Source: Thiodiazotropha sp040506975 (GTDB lineage Bacteria; Pseudomonadota; Gammaproteobacteria; Chromatiales; Chromatiaceae). From it: a stretch of DNA of 64,000 nt. Below, piece by piece: positions 1 to 8,926 of the stretch (its first letter is position 1; each line of letters opens with the position of its first letter). The stretch lies in NCBI GenBank assembly GCA_965211775.1, contig OZ242974.1:3100001-3164000 (forward strand), in the 5' to 3' direction. The notes beneath the pieces were generated by a model. That model saw only the letters and a program-made list of their open reading frames with translations. It was not told the DNA's origin and searched no databases. The position numbers and the translations under genes are program-made.

Positions 1-1332
1 GGAAGTGTGTGGCGTGTCCCGCGATGGTGGTGCGTCGGGGATCCATCACGATCAGGGTCTTGCCTGCATTCACCTGGTTCTTGATGAATGTGCCCGCCAC
101 CGGATGGTTCTCGGTGGTGTTGGAACCGATGATCAGGATCACTTCAGCCTTGTCCACATCGGCCACCGGATTGGAGACTGCGCCTGAACCGATCATCTCC
201 AGCAACGCTACCACGGAAGATGCGTGACAAAGACGTGTGCAGTGATCCACATTGTTACTGCCGAAACCGGTGCGGACCAGCTTTTGAAACAGATAGGCTT
301 CCTCGTTTGAACCCTTGGCGGAGCCGAAACCGGCCAACGACGCGGGCCCCTGTTCATCCCGCAAATTGCGCAGGCCGCGCGCGGCGAATGCCAGTGCCTC
401 CTCCCAATCCGCTTCACGGAAACTGACAAAGGGGTTGTCATGATCGAGCCCCAGCTCGGCCTGTTTAGGGGCGTCATCACGGCGAATCAGCGGCACCGTA
501 AGGCGGTGCTTATGGTGGGTATAGTCCAAACCATAGCGTCCTTTGACACACAGGCGGCTGTTGTTGGCCGGCCCATCTCGTCCGGTGACATAGCGTATGC
601 GGTTGTCACTTACATGGTAGGTGAGCTGGCAGCCGACTCCGCAATAGGGACAGACCGAATCGACCTGCTTCTCGGTATGCGCCAAACCGTTGCCGTTGGC
701 AGGCATCAGGGCGCCCGTGGGACAGGCTTGCACACATTCACCGCAGGCCACACAGCTGCTTTCACCCAGGCTATCTCCGGCATCGAATACAATGGTCGAG
801 GCGGCGCCTCGACGGGCATAACCGATCACATTGTTGACCTGCTCCTCGCGGCAGGCGCGCTGGCAGCGGGTGCATTGGATGCAGGCATCCAGGTTCACCG
901 CAATGGCGGGATGTGAGAGGTCCGCTGCCGGTTGTTGGCGGACAGGGAAACGGGGCCTGCCCGCTCCATCTTTTGCCACCAGTGATCGAGTTCATTGCGG
1001 TGGGTGTGCCGGGTTTCTGCCATATCGGACTGGAGCAGCTCCAACACCAGCCTTTGCGCCTTGCGCGGTCGCCCATCCTGGCTTTTGACCACCATTCCCT
1101 CACTCGGTGTACGGCAACAGGCGGCTGCCAGGGCGCGTTCGCCCTCGATCTCCACCACGCAGGCGCGGCAGTTGCCGTCGGGGCGCAGGCCATCCTTGTG
1201 ACAGAGATGGGGGATATCGATGCCGGCCCGTTTAGCCGCCTGGAGCAGGGTCTCTCCCGGCTCGGCGCTGAGTGGCCTGCCGTCCAGCGTGAAATTGATG
1301 CGTTGTGGGAACGGCTGAGGCTCACGCGTCAT
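1..1332 (-). pseudogene. fdhA: NAD-dependent formate dehydrogenase alpha subunit, partial and frameshifted
   Basis: Catalytic subunit of a soluble molybdenum or tungsten formate dehydrogenase (formate to CO2, electrons to NAD through the beta subunit). From the start at 1332 it shows an N-terminal [2Fe-2S] domain (CHKDG...NCRAC...ACCR), then two ferredoxin-type clusters (CIQCTRCQRAC and CVACGECVQAC), the CPYCGVGC cluster of the molybdopterin domain, and NVDHCTRLCHASS, where the second Cys sits at the metal-ligand position (a Cys enzyme, not Sec). The frame is broken once: the N-terminal frame reads to a stop at 895, while the rest of the protein is in another frame. Restoring a single C in the CCCC run at 952-955 (minus-strand sense) joins the frames as ...RAGPRFPVRQQ..., typical of the family. 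It runs off the window, so the C-terminus is not seen. The start overlaps the end of the beta-subunit gene. The frameshift may be a sequencing error. Confidence 0.85.
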
Positions 1333-3031
1333 GTTCCAGCTCCTGTGGAAAATATTTCAGGACGCTCAGCATCGGGTTGGGCGCAGCCTGTCCCAATCCG
1401 CAGATGGATGCATCGATCATCACGCCGGCGAGTTCTTCCAGCAATTCCCGATCCCATTGATTCCGCATCATCAGGGTTACAGCCTTTTCGGTGCCGACCC
1501 GGCAGGGGGTACATTGACCGCAGGATTCGTGAGCGAAGAAACGCATCGCGTTGAGCGCCGCCTCCCGGGCGCTATCGTGATGTGAGAGGACGATGATGGC
1601 GGCTGATCCGATGAAACAGCCATAGGGCTGCAAGGTATCGAAATCGAGTGGAATGTCGGCCATCGAAGCGGGCAGGATGCCGCCTGATGCGCCACCGGGG
1701 AAGTAAGCGTAGAGCTCATGCCCTTGCTGCATGCCGCCGCAATATTCATCGATGAGTTCGTGCATTGTTATACCCGCGGGGGCCAGATGGACACCGGGTT
1801 TGTTGATCCGGCCGCTGACCGAAAAACTGCGCAGGCCATGGCGGCCATTGCGACCCTGTTTGGTGAACCAGTCAGCGCCCCGTTCAAGCAGTTCGCGTAC
1901 CCAGTGGAGGGTTTCCATATTGTGCTCCAGGGTAGGACGGCCGAAGAGTCCGACCTGGGCTACGTAGGGGGGGCGTTGACGGGGCATGCCGCGTTTGCCC
2001 TCGATCGACTCGATCATCGCCGACTCCTCGCCACAGATATAGGCGCCGGCTCCCCGGCGCAGATGGATGGGCGGCAGCGGGCAGGGAGGGTTGGATTGCA
2101 AGGCCGACAACTCCCGCTCAAGCACGCTGCGAATGGCGGCGTACTCATCGCGCAGATAGATATAGATTTCACTGATACCGACCGCCCGGGCAGCGATAAG
2201 CGCCCCTTCCAGAAAACGGTGTGGATCCCGTTCCAGATAGTACCGATCCTTAAAAGTGCCGGGTTCACCTTCGTCGATATTCACCGCCAGCAGGCGGGGC
2301 GCCGGTTGTCCACGCAGAATGCGCCATTTGCGACCGGCAGGGAATCCCGCTCCGCCCAGACCTCTGAGATTCGAGTCTTCCAGGCACTGGATTACCTGCT
2401 CGGGTGACAGCCGATGGGGGCCTCGATCATCGCTCCCATCTGTTTCCATGCGTTGCAGCAGAGCGTAACCGCCGCCACCCAGATACCCTTTGTAGTCCAA
2501 GTAGTCGGGTAACTCGGGTTCGCCGTTTGCCGTATCCAGCAGTCGTTTCACTTTAACTGTATCGGCTTCGGATACCGGTTGTTTCCCTACCACGGCAACG
2601 GGTGCTTCCTGACAACGACCGACGCAGGGCACTCGTTGCACCCGGACACCACTGCCCAGGCTTGCCTGCAGGTTGTTGATCAAATCTTCAGCCCCGGCCA
2701 GGCTGCAAGAGATGGAGTCACAGACCCGAATCGTCAATGGCGGTGGCGTTTGGTTATCCTCAACCAGATCGAAATGGTGATAGAAACTGGCCACCTCATA
2801 GACCTGGGCGCTGGATAGGCTCATCTCCTGTGCAAGCGCCGCCAGATGATCCACTGAAATGTATCCCAGGTGGTCTTGAATACGGTGCAACATTTCGATC
2901 AACAGATCAGGGCGGCGTGGGGTTTCCTCTCCCAGCAGTTCACGCACTTCAGCCAATATGCTCGCTTTCACGCGACGGCCTTTGCTGCGGCCACGTCGTC
3001 GTTTATCTGTTTTTACTTCTACTGATGACAA
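1322..3031 (-). CDS. fdhB: Formate dehydrogenase beta subunit (NuoE-NuoF fusion)
   Basis: Diaphorase subunit that passes electrons from the alpha subunit to NAD+. Residues about 20-170 are a NuoE/FdsG-like thioredoxin-fold [2Fe-2S] domain (CDSISC...CVGRC). Residues about 180-569 are NuoF/FdsB-like with the FMN/NADH glycine-rich segment GLGGAGFPAGRKW, GEPGTFKDR, GAGAYICGEE and the [4Fe-4S] motif ESCGQCTPCR followed by a distal Cys in SICGLG. The 569-residue fusion matches the two-subunit Fdh1 layout of methylotrophs rather than separate FdsG and FdsB. The start is TTG with GAAGGGA about nine bases upstream. The N-terminus is very basic (KTDKRRRGRSKGRR). It overlaps fdhA by 11 bases, so the two are translationally coupled. 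Confidence 0.92.
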   Translation of the reverse strand: MSSVEVKTDKRRRGRSKGRRVKASILAEVRELLGEETPRRPDLLIEMLHRIQDHLGYISVDHLAALAQEMSLSSAQVYEVASFYHHFDLVEDNQTPPPLTIRVCDSISCSLAGAEDLINNLQASLGSGVRVQRVPCVGRCQEAPVAVVGKQPVSEADTVKVKRLLDTANGEPELPDYLDYKGYLGGGGYALLQRMETDGSDDRGPHRLSPEQVIQCLEDSNLRGLGGAGFPAGRKWRILRGQPAPRLLAVNIDEGEPGTFKDRYYLERDPHRFLEGALIAARAVGISEIYIYLRDEYAAIRSVLERELSALQSNPPCPLPPIHLRRGAGAYICGEESAMIESIEGKRGMPRQRPPYVAQVGLFGRPTLEHNMETLHWVRELLERGADWFTKQGRNGRHGLRSFSVSGRINKPGVHLAPAGITMHELIDEYCGGMQQGHELYAYFPGGASGGILPASMADIPLDFDTLQPYGCFIGSAAIIVLSHHDSAREAALNAMRFFAHESCGQCTPCRVGTEKAVTLMMRNQWDRELLEELAGVMIDASICGLGQAAPNPMLSVLKYFPQELEHDA

Positions 3032-3292
3032 GTGTTTTTCCCTTCAAGAACATAGTGGATCGGGTTCTGTTTTTTTATCAACAAATGAGTGTTGCAAATC
3101 ATGTGCCATTGTCCAGTGTGGTGTATGAGCCTGTTGTCGAATGATCAGTGCACCAGTTTTCTCGCACATTGAGCAGTATCTGTGTCTTCAGCAACACAAT
3201 CATTTCCCTATCGGCTTTGATATGTCGAATTATTCGGTGTTGGCCGTAAATATGCATAGGCTAAACGATGTGCGATTGACAAAGAGGTTTAG
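3032..3292. promoter_or_regulatory. Divergent intergenic region between formate dehydrogenase and relay operons
   Basis: A 261-base gap separates the outward-facing starts of fdhB (minus) and the MBL-fold gene (plus), so it must hold both promoters. It is AT-richer than its flanks. I see no operator or promoter match I would defend beyond the ribosome-binding sites. Confidence 0.4.
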
Positions 3293-4360
3293 ATGCGGGT
3301 GATCTCCAGTTTAAGGCAGGCCTGTATGACGCAGGAGATACTCAGTTTACAGGTTATCCAGTGTCTTCGTGTCGTAACTGTCGGCATAGTGCTGTTACTG
3401 AGCACGGACGGGATTCAGGCTCGGACTGCCGATGCCAGGGAGATCGCCCCTGGTATCTTCGTCTGGCCGGGAATTCAAGAAGAGTTTTCTGCACACAATC
3501 ATGGGCATATCGCCAATACAGGATTTATTGTGGGTAGCGAGCGTGTGGCGGTGATCGATACCGGCAGCAGTTACCGGGAAGGATTGGCGTTACGCAAGAC
3601 GATCCGTGAAATCACCCAACTGCCCATCGGGTATGTGATCCTTACCCATATGCATCCCGATCATACCCTCGGTGCCGCTGCCTTCAGGCAGGACGATCCT
3701 GTCTTCATCGGCCATGAATACCTGGGAGATGCCCTGGCGAGGCGGCAGTCAACCTATCTGAATCGGATGAAACAGATTCTCGGGGATCTGGCGGAAGGCA
3801 CGCAAATGGTGTTTCCGTCCCAGAGTGTCAGCGTGGATCAGGTGAAACGACTGGACCTTGGTGGCCGATCTCTCCATTTGCACGCCTATCCGACGGCGCA
3901 TACGAATAACGATTTAAGTGTCTATGATGACAAAACCGGGACATTATGGCTCTCCGATCTGCTTTTTGTAGAGCGTGTGCCGGTGGTGGACGGCAGCCTG
4001 TTGGGATGGTTGAAGGTTATCCAAAAGCTCAGCAAACAGGCCTGCGTTACCGTTTCCTCAGATGATGCGAAAAATCGTTCAACGGCCATTCAGGCTGAGG
4101 CTAAGGGGCAATGTGGAAAGGTGAGACGTATCGTCCCGGGGCATGGGTCTGTTACAACCCAATGGCAGAGTGCTTTGGCTGCTCAGCAACGTTATCTGGA
4201 GATTATCGCGGCAGACGTCCGGACGATCATTAAAAAGGGTGGAACCATCACCCAGGCGGTGCAAAGCGCGGGCCGGGAGGAAAAGGACAACTGGCTGTTG
4301 TTCAATGAGTTCCACGGCAGGAATGTGACTGCCGTATTTGCCGAACTGGAGTGGGAGTAG
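3293..4360 (+). CDS. Quinoprotein relay system zinc metallohydrolase (MBL fold, SoxH-related)
   Basis: Exported metallo-beta-lactamase-fold hydrolase of 355 residues. A hydrophobic export segment lies at about residues 24-43. The metal site THMHPDH is at residues 118-124 (H119, H121, D123, H124), with a further His in AYPTAHTNND and a late PGHGS motif. Family knowledge: SoxH-related hydrolases of this type are repeatedly encoded beside PQQ alcohol dehydrogenases and a SoxYZ-like carrier ('quinoprotein relay'). The substrate is unknown; a thioester or persulfide on the carrier is an attractive guess. The start is supported by AAAGAGG five bases upstream. The SoxYZ-like gene follows after 160 bases, which contain a dispersed repeat. 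Confidence 0.85.
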   Translation: MRVISSLRQACMTQEILSLQVIQCLRVVTVGIVLLLSTDGIQARTADAREIAPGIFVWPGIQEEFSAHNHGHIANTGFIVGSERVAVIDTGSSYREGLALRKTIREITQLPIGYVILTHMHPDHTLGAAAFRQDDPVFIGHEYLGDALARRQSTYLNRMKQILGDLAEGTQMVFPSQSVSVDQVKRLDLGGRSLHLHAYPTAHTNNDLSVYDDKTGTLWLSDLLFVERVPVVDGSLLGWLKVIQKLSKQACVTVSSDDAKNRSTAIQAEAKGQCGKVRRIVPGHGSVTTQWQSALAAQQRYLEIIAADVRTIIKKGGTITQAVQSAGREEKDNWLLFNEFHGRNVTAVFAELEWE

Positions 4361-4426
4361 GCGTGATATACCGCAATTTTCCAGTGGTTAACCATTCGAT
4401 TCATGCTATGAATAACTGATCTAACT

Positions 4427-4459
4427 TAGGGCCGATTGGATAAGTATTAACAGGCCCTG
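4427..4459. repeat. Dispersed GGCC-repeat, compact form
   Basis: TAGGGCC and, about 20 bases later, TTAACAGGCCCTG: inverted outer ends with the core shared by about ten other sites in the window. It lies between the MBL and SoxYZ-like genes. The copy at 11217-11257 has the same compact architecture. Confidence 0.6.
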
Positions 4460-4520
4460 GAAGCTATGGCAATGATTTGCGGGCGCCGGCAATTTCTTTT
4501 CTCATACGAGGACAAATGCT

Positions 4521-5369
4521 ATGTCAGCTGTCACAACGATGAAACAAAACGGCGGGATATGGAATATCTGGCTCAAATTCGCAACGATCACGCTGTGCAT
4601 GTGTCTTGCAACCGCTAATGCGTGGGCTAATGATGATGGTAATCGCTGGTTTCAGATAAAGACCTCTCTGTTTGGCGATAAAAGCATCCTTAGCGGTGAG
4701 GATGTCCTGGGATTGGAGTCCCTAGCCAGGGCGATGGATGCGGCGATCGTTCCCATTGCCATCGATTCCAAGTTCGAGCAGACACCCGATCGTTACATAA
4801 AGAGCCTCTATTTGGTGATCGACAATAATCCTTCGCCGGTGGCGGCGGTTTTCCGTTTTCCCGGAAAGCACAGTTGGGAAACCCTATCGACAAGGGTGCG
4901 TATAAATGCCTATACCGATCTGCGCGCAATCGCCGAACTCAGTGATGGCAAGTTGTACATGGTGAATAATTATGTCAAGGCGTCAGGGGGGTGTTCTGCG
5001 CCTTCACTCAAGGATCCGGCTGCAGCCGCGGCACAGTTGGGGAAAATCAAGTTTCGTTTGCCTGAGGAGTACAATCATGGGGATCTTGTGGCGACCCAAT
5101 TGTTGATAAAACACCCGAACAATTCAGGCCTGCAGTTCGATCAGGTTTCCCGCTTTTACATACCAGCGGATTTTATCAGGACAATCGAGGTTACCTACAA
5201 TGGCGAAGAGGTGTTTACCGCTGACACCGATATCTCCATCAGTGAGGACCCCAGTATCCGATTCGGTTTTACACCGGAAGAGACAGGGGTTCTGGAGGTT
5301 CATGTAAAGGATTCCAAGGGGAGATCTTTCTCCCATAGCATAGATCTGACGGAAAACGGTAAAAGCTGA
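4521..5369 (+). CDS. Quinoprotein dehydrogenase-associated SoxYZ-like carrier
   Basis: A 282-residue exported protein with a hydrophobic signal segment at about residues 15-36. The N-terminal half resembles SoxY and contains SGGCSAPS with Cys158 at the place of the SoxY carrier cysteine. The C-terminal half (about 175-282) resembles the all-beta SoxZ, so the protein is a fused SoxY-SoxZ. In SoxYZ the cysteine carries sulfur intermediates covalently; in this fused family, found next to PQQ dehydrogenases, the cargo is not known. It is downstream of the MBL-fold hydrolase in the same direction and convergent with the next gene, with stops only three bases apart. The family call is strong; the function is inference. 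Confidence 0.85.
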   Translation: MSAVTTMKQNGGIWNIWLKFATITLCMCLATANAWANDDGNRWFQIKTSLFGDKSILSGEDVLGLESLARAMDAAIVPIAIDSKFEQTPDRYIKSLYLVIDNNPSPVAAVFRFPGKHSWETLSTRVRINAYTDLRAIAELSDGKLYMVNNYVKASGGCSAPSLKDPAAAAAQLGKIKFRLPEEYNHGDLVATQLLIKHPNNSGLQFDQVSRFYIPADFIRTIEVTYNGEEVFTADTDISISEDPSIRFGFTPEETGVLEVHVKDSKGRSFSHSIDLTENGKS

Positions 5370-5372
5370 TTT

Positions 5373-5744
5373 TCAGAAACAGTGTAAGGTGGAGTCGGCC
5401 TGCACCTCTCTCAGTTTGGCCACCGCTTTTTGCGACCAGGTGGAGCTTTTATAGATGGCGTTTCTTCCAGCCACAGTCATCTGCTGCAGGCTCAACAGCG
5501 TCGAGATGTGCACGTACTCTTCATAGGGGATTGCCTTGGCGATGAGATCGATGCTGCATGAGCACTTCTGCATCATCTCGTGTGTCTGGCCGTTCGACGC
5601 CATACAACCAATCACGTAGTCGGCCCTGGCGGAGGTCGGATAGTCGTTGCCGCCGGCAGTATCGTTGCACTCTTCTGCGCTTGCCATTGTGCAATACGCC
5701 AAGCCAAGACAGATTAGGAATGAGGAAAACTTTGATCTATTCAT
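5373..5744 (-). CDS. Small exported cysteine-containing protein of unknown function
   Basis: A 123-residue protein with a clear signal peptide ending near ASAEE. The mature part has five or so cysteines (EECNDTAG, YVIGCMA, MQKCSCSID and a near-terminal HCF), suggesting disulfides in the periplasm. No named family recognised. It is the last gene of a three-gene minus-strand run (6858 to 5373) beside the SoxYZ-like carrier. AGAGGTGG lies about eight bases before the ATG. Confidence 0.65.
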   Translation of the reverse strand: MNRSKFSSFLICLGLAYCTMASAEECNDTAGGNDYPTSARADYVIGCMASNGQTHEMMQKCSCSIDLIAKAIPYEEYVHISTLLSLQQMTVAGRNAIYKSSTWSQKAVAKLREVQADSTLHCF

Positions 5745-5777
5745 GGTTGAACGCCACCTCTGATTTCGTGTAGGGCC

Positions 5778-6467
5778 CTAAATAGCCGGAGTGATTTGCC
5801 GGAATATCATGTCTTCATCGATGAGTACACTATCTCCACTGTCGCTGGGCACCTTGGTGTGGATACGATATACACCCCCTGGAACCTGGTCGGAAAATAT
5901 GAATTCATAACGTTTATTGATATAGAGTTTGTGATTCTCTGCGTAGGGATCGGCAACAAAGGGCGTGATTACGATTTCTGTGCCGCTCACCGCCTTGCCA
6001 TTGAGTCTGAAATCTATCTCACGCACTACCATGGGCTTTGCAAACGAATCACGAATCCGATTACGAAAAAAACCGATATTGCCACCGGTATTTTTGGCCA
6101 TTTTGGAAATATCCCGCTCCAGAAAGTGAATGATAACCGGGTTGCCAGTGTATGCCTTGGCGGGACTGAAGTCGATATGATGTGAACCGGTCAGGAAGTT
6201 GAATTCCAGATCCCGTTTACCTTCGGCGACCACATCGATTACCTTGATCTCGATACTATCCGAAAAACTGTCGGCATCCTTGGTCATGCTTTTAAAACCG
6301 TAATCGATTCGACTGCCTTTCGGAACACCCTTCAGGTGGTCTTTGAAAAAAACCAGCTTTTGCGCTTCATTGAGTTTCGGTGGTGGTAAAATCTTGGTTG
6401 CAAGCGCTGCTGTGGATGTGAACATCAATGCAGAAAGACTAGCAATAATGATGCTGCTTTTGAGCAT
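5778..6467 (-). CDS. Exported protein of unknown function next to the quinoprotein relay genes
   Basis: A 229-residue protein with an N-terminal signal peptide cleaved near ALATK. The mature part is beta-rich in appearance and lacks cysteines. No catalytic motif recognised. A good ribosome-binding site (AGGAG, eight bases upstream) supports the ATG at 6467. It is 33 bases upstream of the small cysteine protein and likely cotranscribed with it. Co-location with the MBL hydrolase and SoxYZ-like carrier suggests a periplasmic role in the same system (inference). Confidence 0.65.
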   Translation of the reverse strand: MLKSSIIIASLSALMFTSTAALATKILPPPKLNEAQKLVFFKDHLKGVPKGSRIDYGFKSMTKDADSFSDSIEIKVIDVVAEGKRDLEFNFLTGSHHIDFSPAKAYTGNPVIIHFLERDISKMAKNTGGNIGFFRNRIRDSFAKPMVVREIDFRLNGKAVSGTEIVITPFVADPYAENHKLYINKRYEFIFSDQVPGGVYRIHTKVPSDSGDSVLIDEDMIFRQITPAI

Positions 6468-6573
6468 AAATCAAACTCCTAAAAAGATGTTTGCCGACGA
6501 AGTGCATATCCACTTGTCGGAGATACGCAACTCGACAACCCCGGGCCTGAATCCGGAAAGCCCTGTCTATTTT

Positions 6574-6858
6574 TTATGCGCTGCGGAACAGGCCGAACAG
6601 CCGGGATAAGATCCCTTTTTTCTCACCACCAGCCTGTCGTGCCCTTGCACTCGAAGATGATCTGTTAAATGCAGGTGATGAGGTATCTTTTGCCTTGGGA
6701 GCTGGCCGGGCAGCTGGATGATTGCTCATGCCCATGGCGTGGCGGTGCAGGATCGAATCCGTCGGCGGTGCTTGAAGCCAGATTTGGCGCTTCATCTCGA
6801 CTGTTGTATCGAAATGGCGTTTGAGGACGGAATCCTCGGGATGTGTTGAGATAGTCAT
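6574..6858 (-). CDS. Small hypothetical protein with basic C-terminus
   Basis: A 94-residue protein starting MTISTHPEDS; the start at 6858 is chosen because AGGAGG lies eight bases upstream, whereas an in-frame ATG at 6891 has no such site. The sequence is low in complexity in its middle (Pro/Ala/Ser-rich) and ends GILSRLFGLFRSA, a short amphipathic basic helix that could contact a membrane. No signal peptide and no family recognised. Confidence 0.5.
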   Translation of the reverse strand: MTISTHPEDSVLKRHFDTTVEMKRQIWLQAPPTDSILHRHAMGMSNHPAARPAPKAKDTSSPAFNRSSSSARARQAGGEKKGILSRLFGLFRSA

Positions 6859-6979
6859 AGTCTGTTCCTCCTGTATTTTGATATTCACCAAGCCAAAGAA
6901 ACATTTACCGCTGGTGTTGATTTTAAGCTTGTTTTTTTAGATCTCCATGCAACATCCGGACAACCATACCTTCCCACTG

Positions 6980-7973
6980 TCATGACCCGCCGGCAACGAA
7001 CACACCGAAAGCGCGTGGGCTTTCACCGGTTGGGATCTGCCTGATGATCTCAAGCTTATCCGTATCGAGTACAACCAGCTCATTGTCAAACTAGTTGGCG
7101 ATATAGACACGTCTCTCGTGTGGATCGGCAATGATGCCTTCGGGAAATTCACCGATATCGACCCTGCGGATCTCCTGCAGTTTTGCAGTGTCTATTACGG
7201 AAATCGTGTTCTCGTGCTGATTTGTCGAAGACCCGGCGGTTGTCGAGGGTGACCGCAACGCCATAGGGAGTGCTGCCGACCGGGATGGTGGCGATAACGG
7301 ATAGACTTTCAAGATCGATTACACTCAGATCATCGCTTGCAACATTGGCCACGTAGAGTCGCCCGCCTTCAGGATCGAGGCGAATGCCGAAGGGTCGGCT
7401 TCCCACCGATACGCGAGTGATGACCCGATAGTTGACTGGATCAACCACTGAGATCATATTGTCGTCCCTGTCCGCCACATAGAGCCTTTTGCCATCCTTG
7501 CTAACCTCCAGGCCGGATGGAGAATCACCCACCGGTATCCTCGTCAATATCGACAGATTTTCCGCATCGAGCACGTAAACAAGATCTTCATACCAGTCGG
7601 CAACGTAAACCCGTCTGTCATCCCGGCTGAGTGCGATACCCAGCGGTCCTTTTCCGACCGTTTTGCGTGCCGATGTTTTGAACGTCACGCCGTCGAGCAG
7701 ATAGACATCATGACTTTCAGGGTTGGTGACATAGATGCGGCGGCCGTTGCTCGATACTGCGATACCGGCAGGTTTGGAACCGACCTTGACAGTGGCGGTT
7801 GTACTCAAATCGGCCAGATCGATTACCGTGACGGAGTCCTCACCCTGATTGGTGACGAAAGCGAATGGAGCCGCGGTTACCGGGATACAGGTGGTAGCCA
7901 ATGAGATAAGGATGGCAAAGGCAATCAGCCGGGGTTTCTGTCTTAAGCAGTTTGATTCAGTAGCGTATCGCAT
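6980..7973 (-). pseudogene. YVTN-type beta-propeller protein, degenerate
   Basis: Remnant of an exported seven-bladed-type propeller with repeated blades of the form IPVGxxPxGIAV...RRVYVANxxxxxISVID. The export segment is at the N-terminus after the ATG at 7973. Two lesions are visible: a frame change near 7228 (the blade should read RRVF-x-TNQHENT) and an in-frame TAG at 7091-7093 in YIAN*FDNELVVLD where the family usually has Trp. Coding-like sequence then continues to a TGA at 6980. The frame change is not in a homopolymer, so this looks like real decay. A full-length paralogue is at 11324-12325. Confidence 0.8.
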
Positions 7974-7995
7974 AGTTACATAATGAACCGGGACC

Positions 7996-8530
7996 CTAGC
8001 CACCGCCCTGTTCGGCCAATTTCTTAAGATTGGCAAGACCGCTCTCGTAAACGCCCTTCACAGCATCCTTCGCAGCCTGATCGTTGAGTTCCGGAGGCGG
8101 CTCATTGTTGGGGTAGCCCCGATAGAAGGCACCCTTCCAAGTGACCAGACTTCCACCACTCCCGGATGGCTTGATACTGAACCAGGCGGAGTAGTTTGTC
8201 ACCGGCAAAACCTTTACGTCGACAGCTGTAATTCGATAGAAAAAGGAGTGCTTTGTATCGTCATGTTTCTCCAGTTTTTCGTGGATCTGACCGCCGTTGC
8301 CAAGGGTCAATGTTCGGGTTGCCCCGATGGTATTGCCCCCCGTCTCCCTCGGTTCTGGCTATGGCAGGATGCCAACTCATATCATGAAAATTTTTCACGA
8401 TATCCCAAACAGCCTGCGGCGGCGCAGAAATCTGTTGCGTCACGATCATCTTTTGCCTGGTCGGGCCATGGGCCTGTGCAAGTGTGGCAAATATCATCAG
8501 TATCGAGAGGAGTACGATACATTTTTTCAC
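7996..8530 (-). pseudogene. SRPBCC-family exported protein, frameshifted
   Basis: A START/polyketide-cyclase-fold (SRPBCC) protein with a signal peptide (VKKCIVLLSILMIFATLAQA), then the typical start of the fold (MIVTQQISAPPQAVWDIV). The start is a GTG at 8530 with AAAGGAGGT just upstream. The frame breaks at a run of six C (8336-8341): with five C the protein reads ...EGDGGNTIGATRTLTLGNGG... and continues without interruption to the stop at 7996. The break may therefore be a one-base insertion or a homopolymer sequencing error. SRPBCC proteins are frequent neighbours of xoxF clusters; the ligand is unknown. Confidence 0.75.
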
Positions 8531-8647
8531 ATAGACCTCCTTTGGGTATTGCTTTGAACCGAGTGCCCCTGTCGAACGGCTGTAACCTATCGAGCAAATA
8601 TCATGCCTGGTCAGCTGTTTAAAAAATGAGCAGGATAGTTGGACCAA

Positions 8648-8926
8648 GTGATATAAGCATTGCCTGAGGCCTGTGAACCGTACGAAATATGTGGATAAAA
8701 CCTATTATCCGACAATCTTGAATTGGGCTAAGATGAATAGATCCGGATAGTGCATCGAAGGGCATGGCCTGTCATGTGCAAAATATCCGTTAACATGAAG
8801 TGTGTCAGCGTTGACACTGATTGATTCAGCCTGACAGCCGGGTGTGGCCAGATTCTGATTGCGGACTATCCACAACTGGAACTCCGTTTAATGGTATGGA
8901 ACTTGCAAAAGTACTCCATAACTTTA
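8648..8926. promoter_or_regulatory. Upstream region with a GTGTCA-TGACAC palindrome
   Basis: A 279-base non-coding stretch between the SRPBCC pseudogene and IS1595 copy 1. It contains the perfect inverted repeat GTGTCA-GCGT-TGACAC at 8802-8817, which could be an operator. Before the IS arrived this would have been the promoter region of the ABC operon that begins at 9993. The regulatory role is inference. Confidence 0.35.

Noticed and set aside
440..916. Plus-strand open frames across the formate dehydrogenase genes
   Set aside because: They are antisense to clear iron-sulfur motifs of fdhA and fdhB and show no family features.
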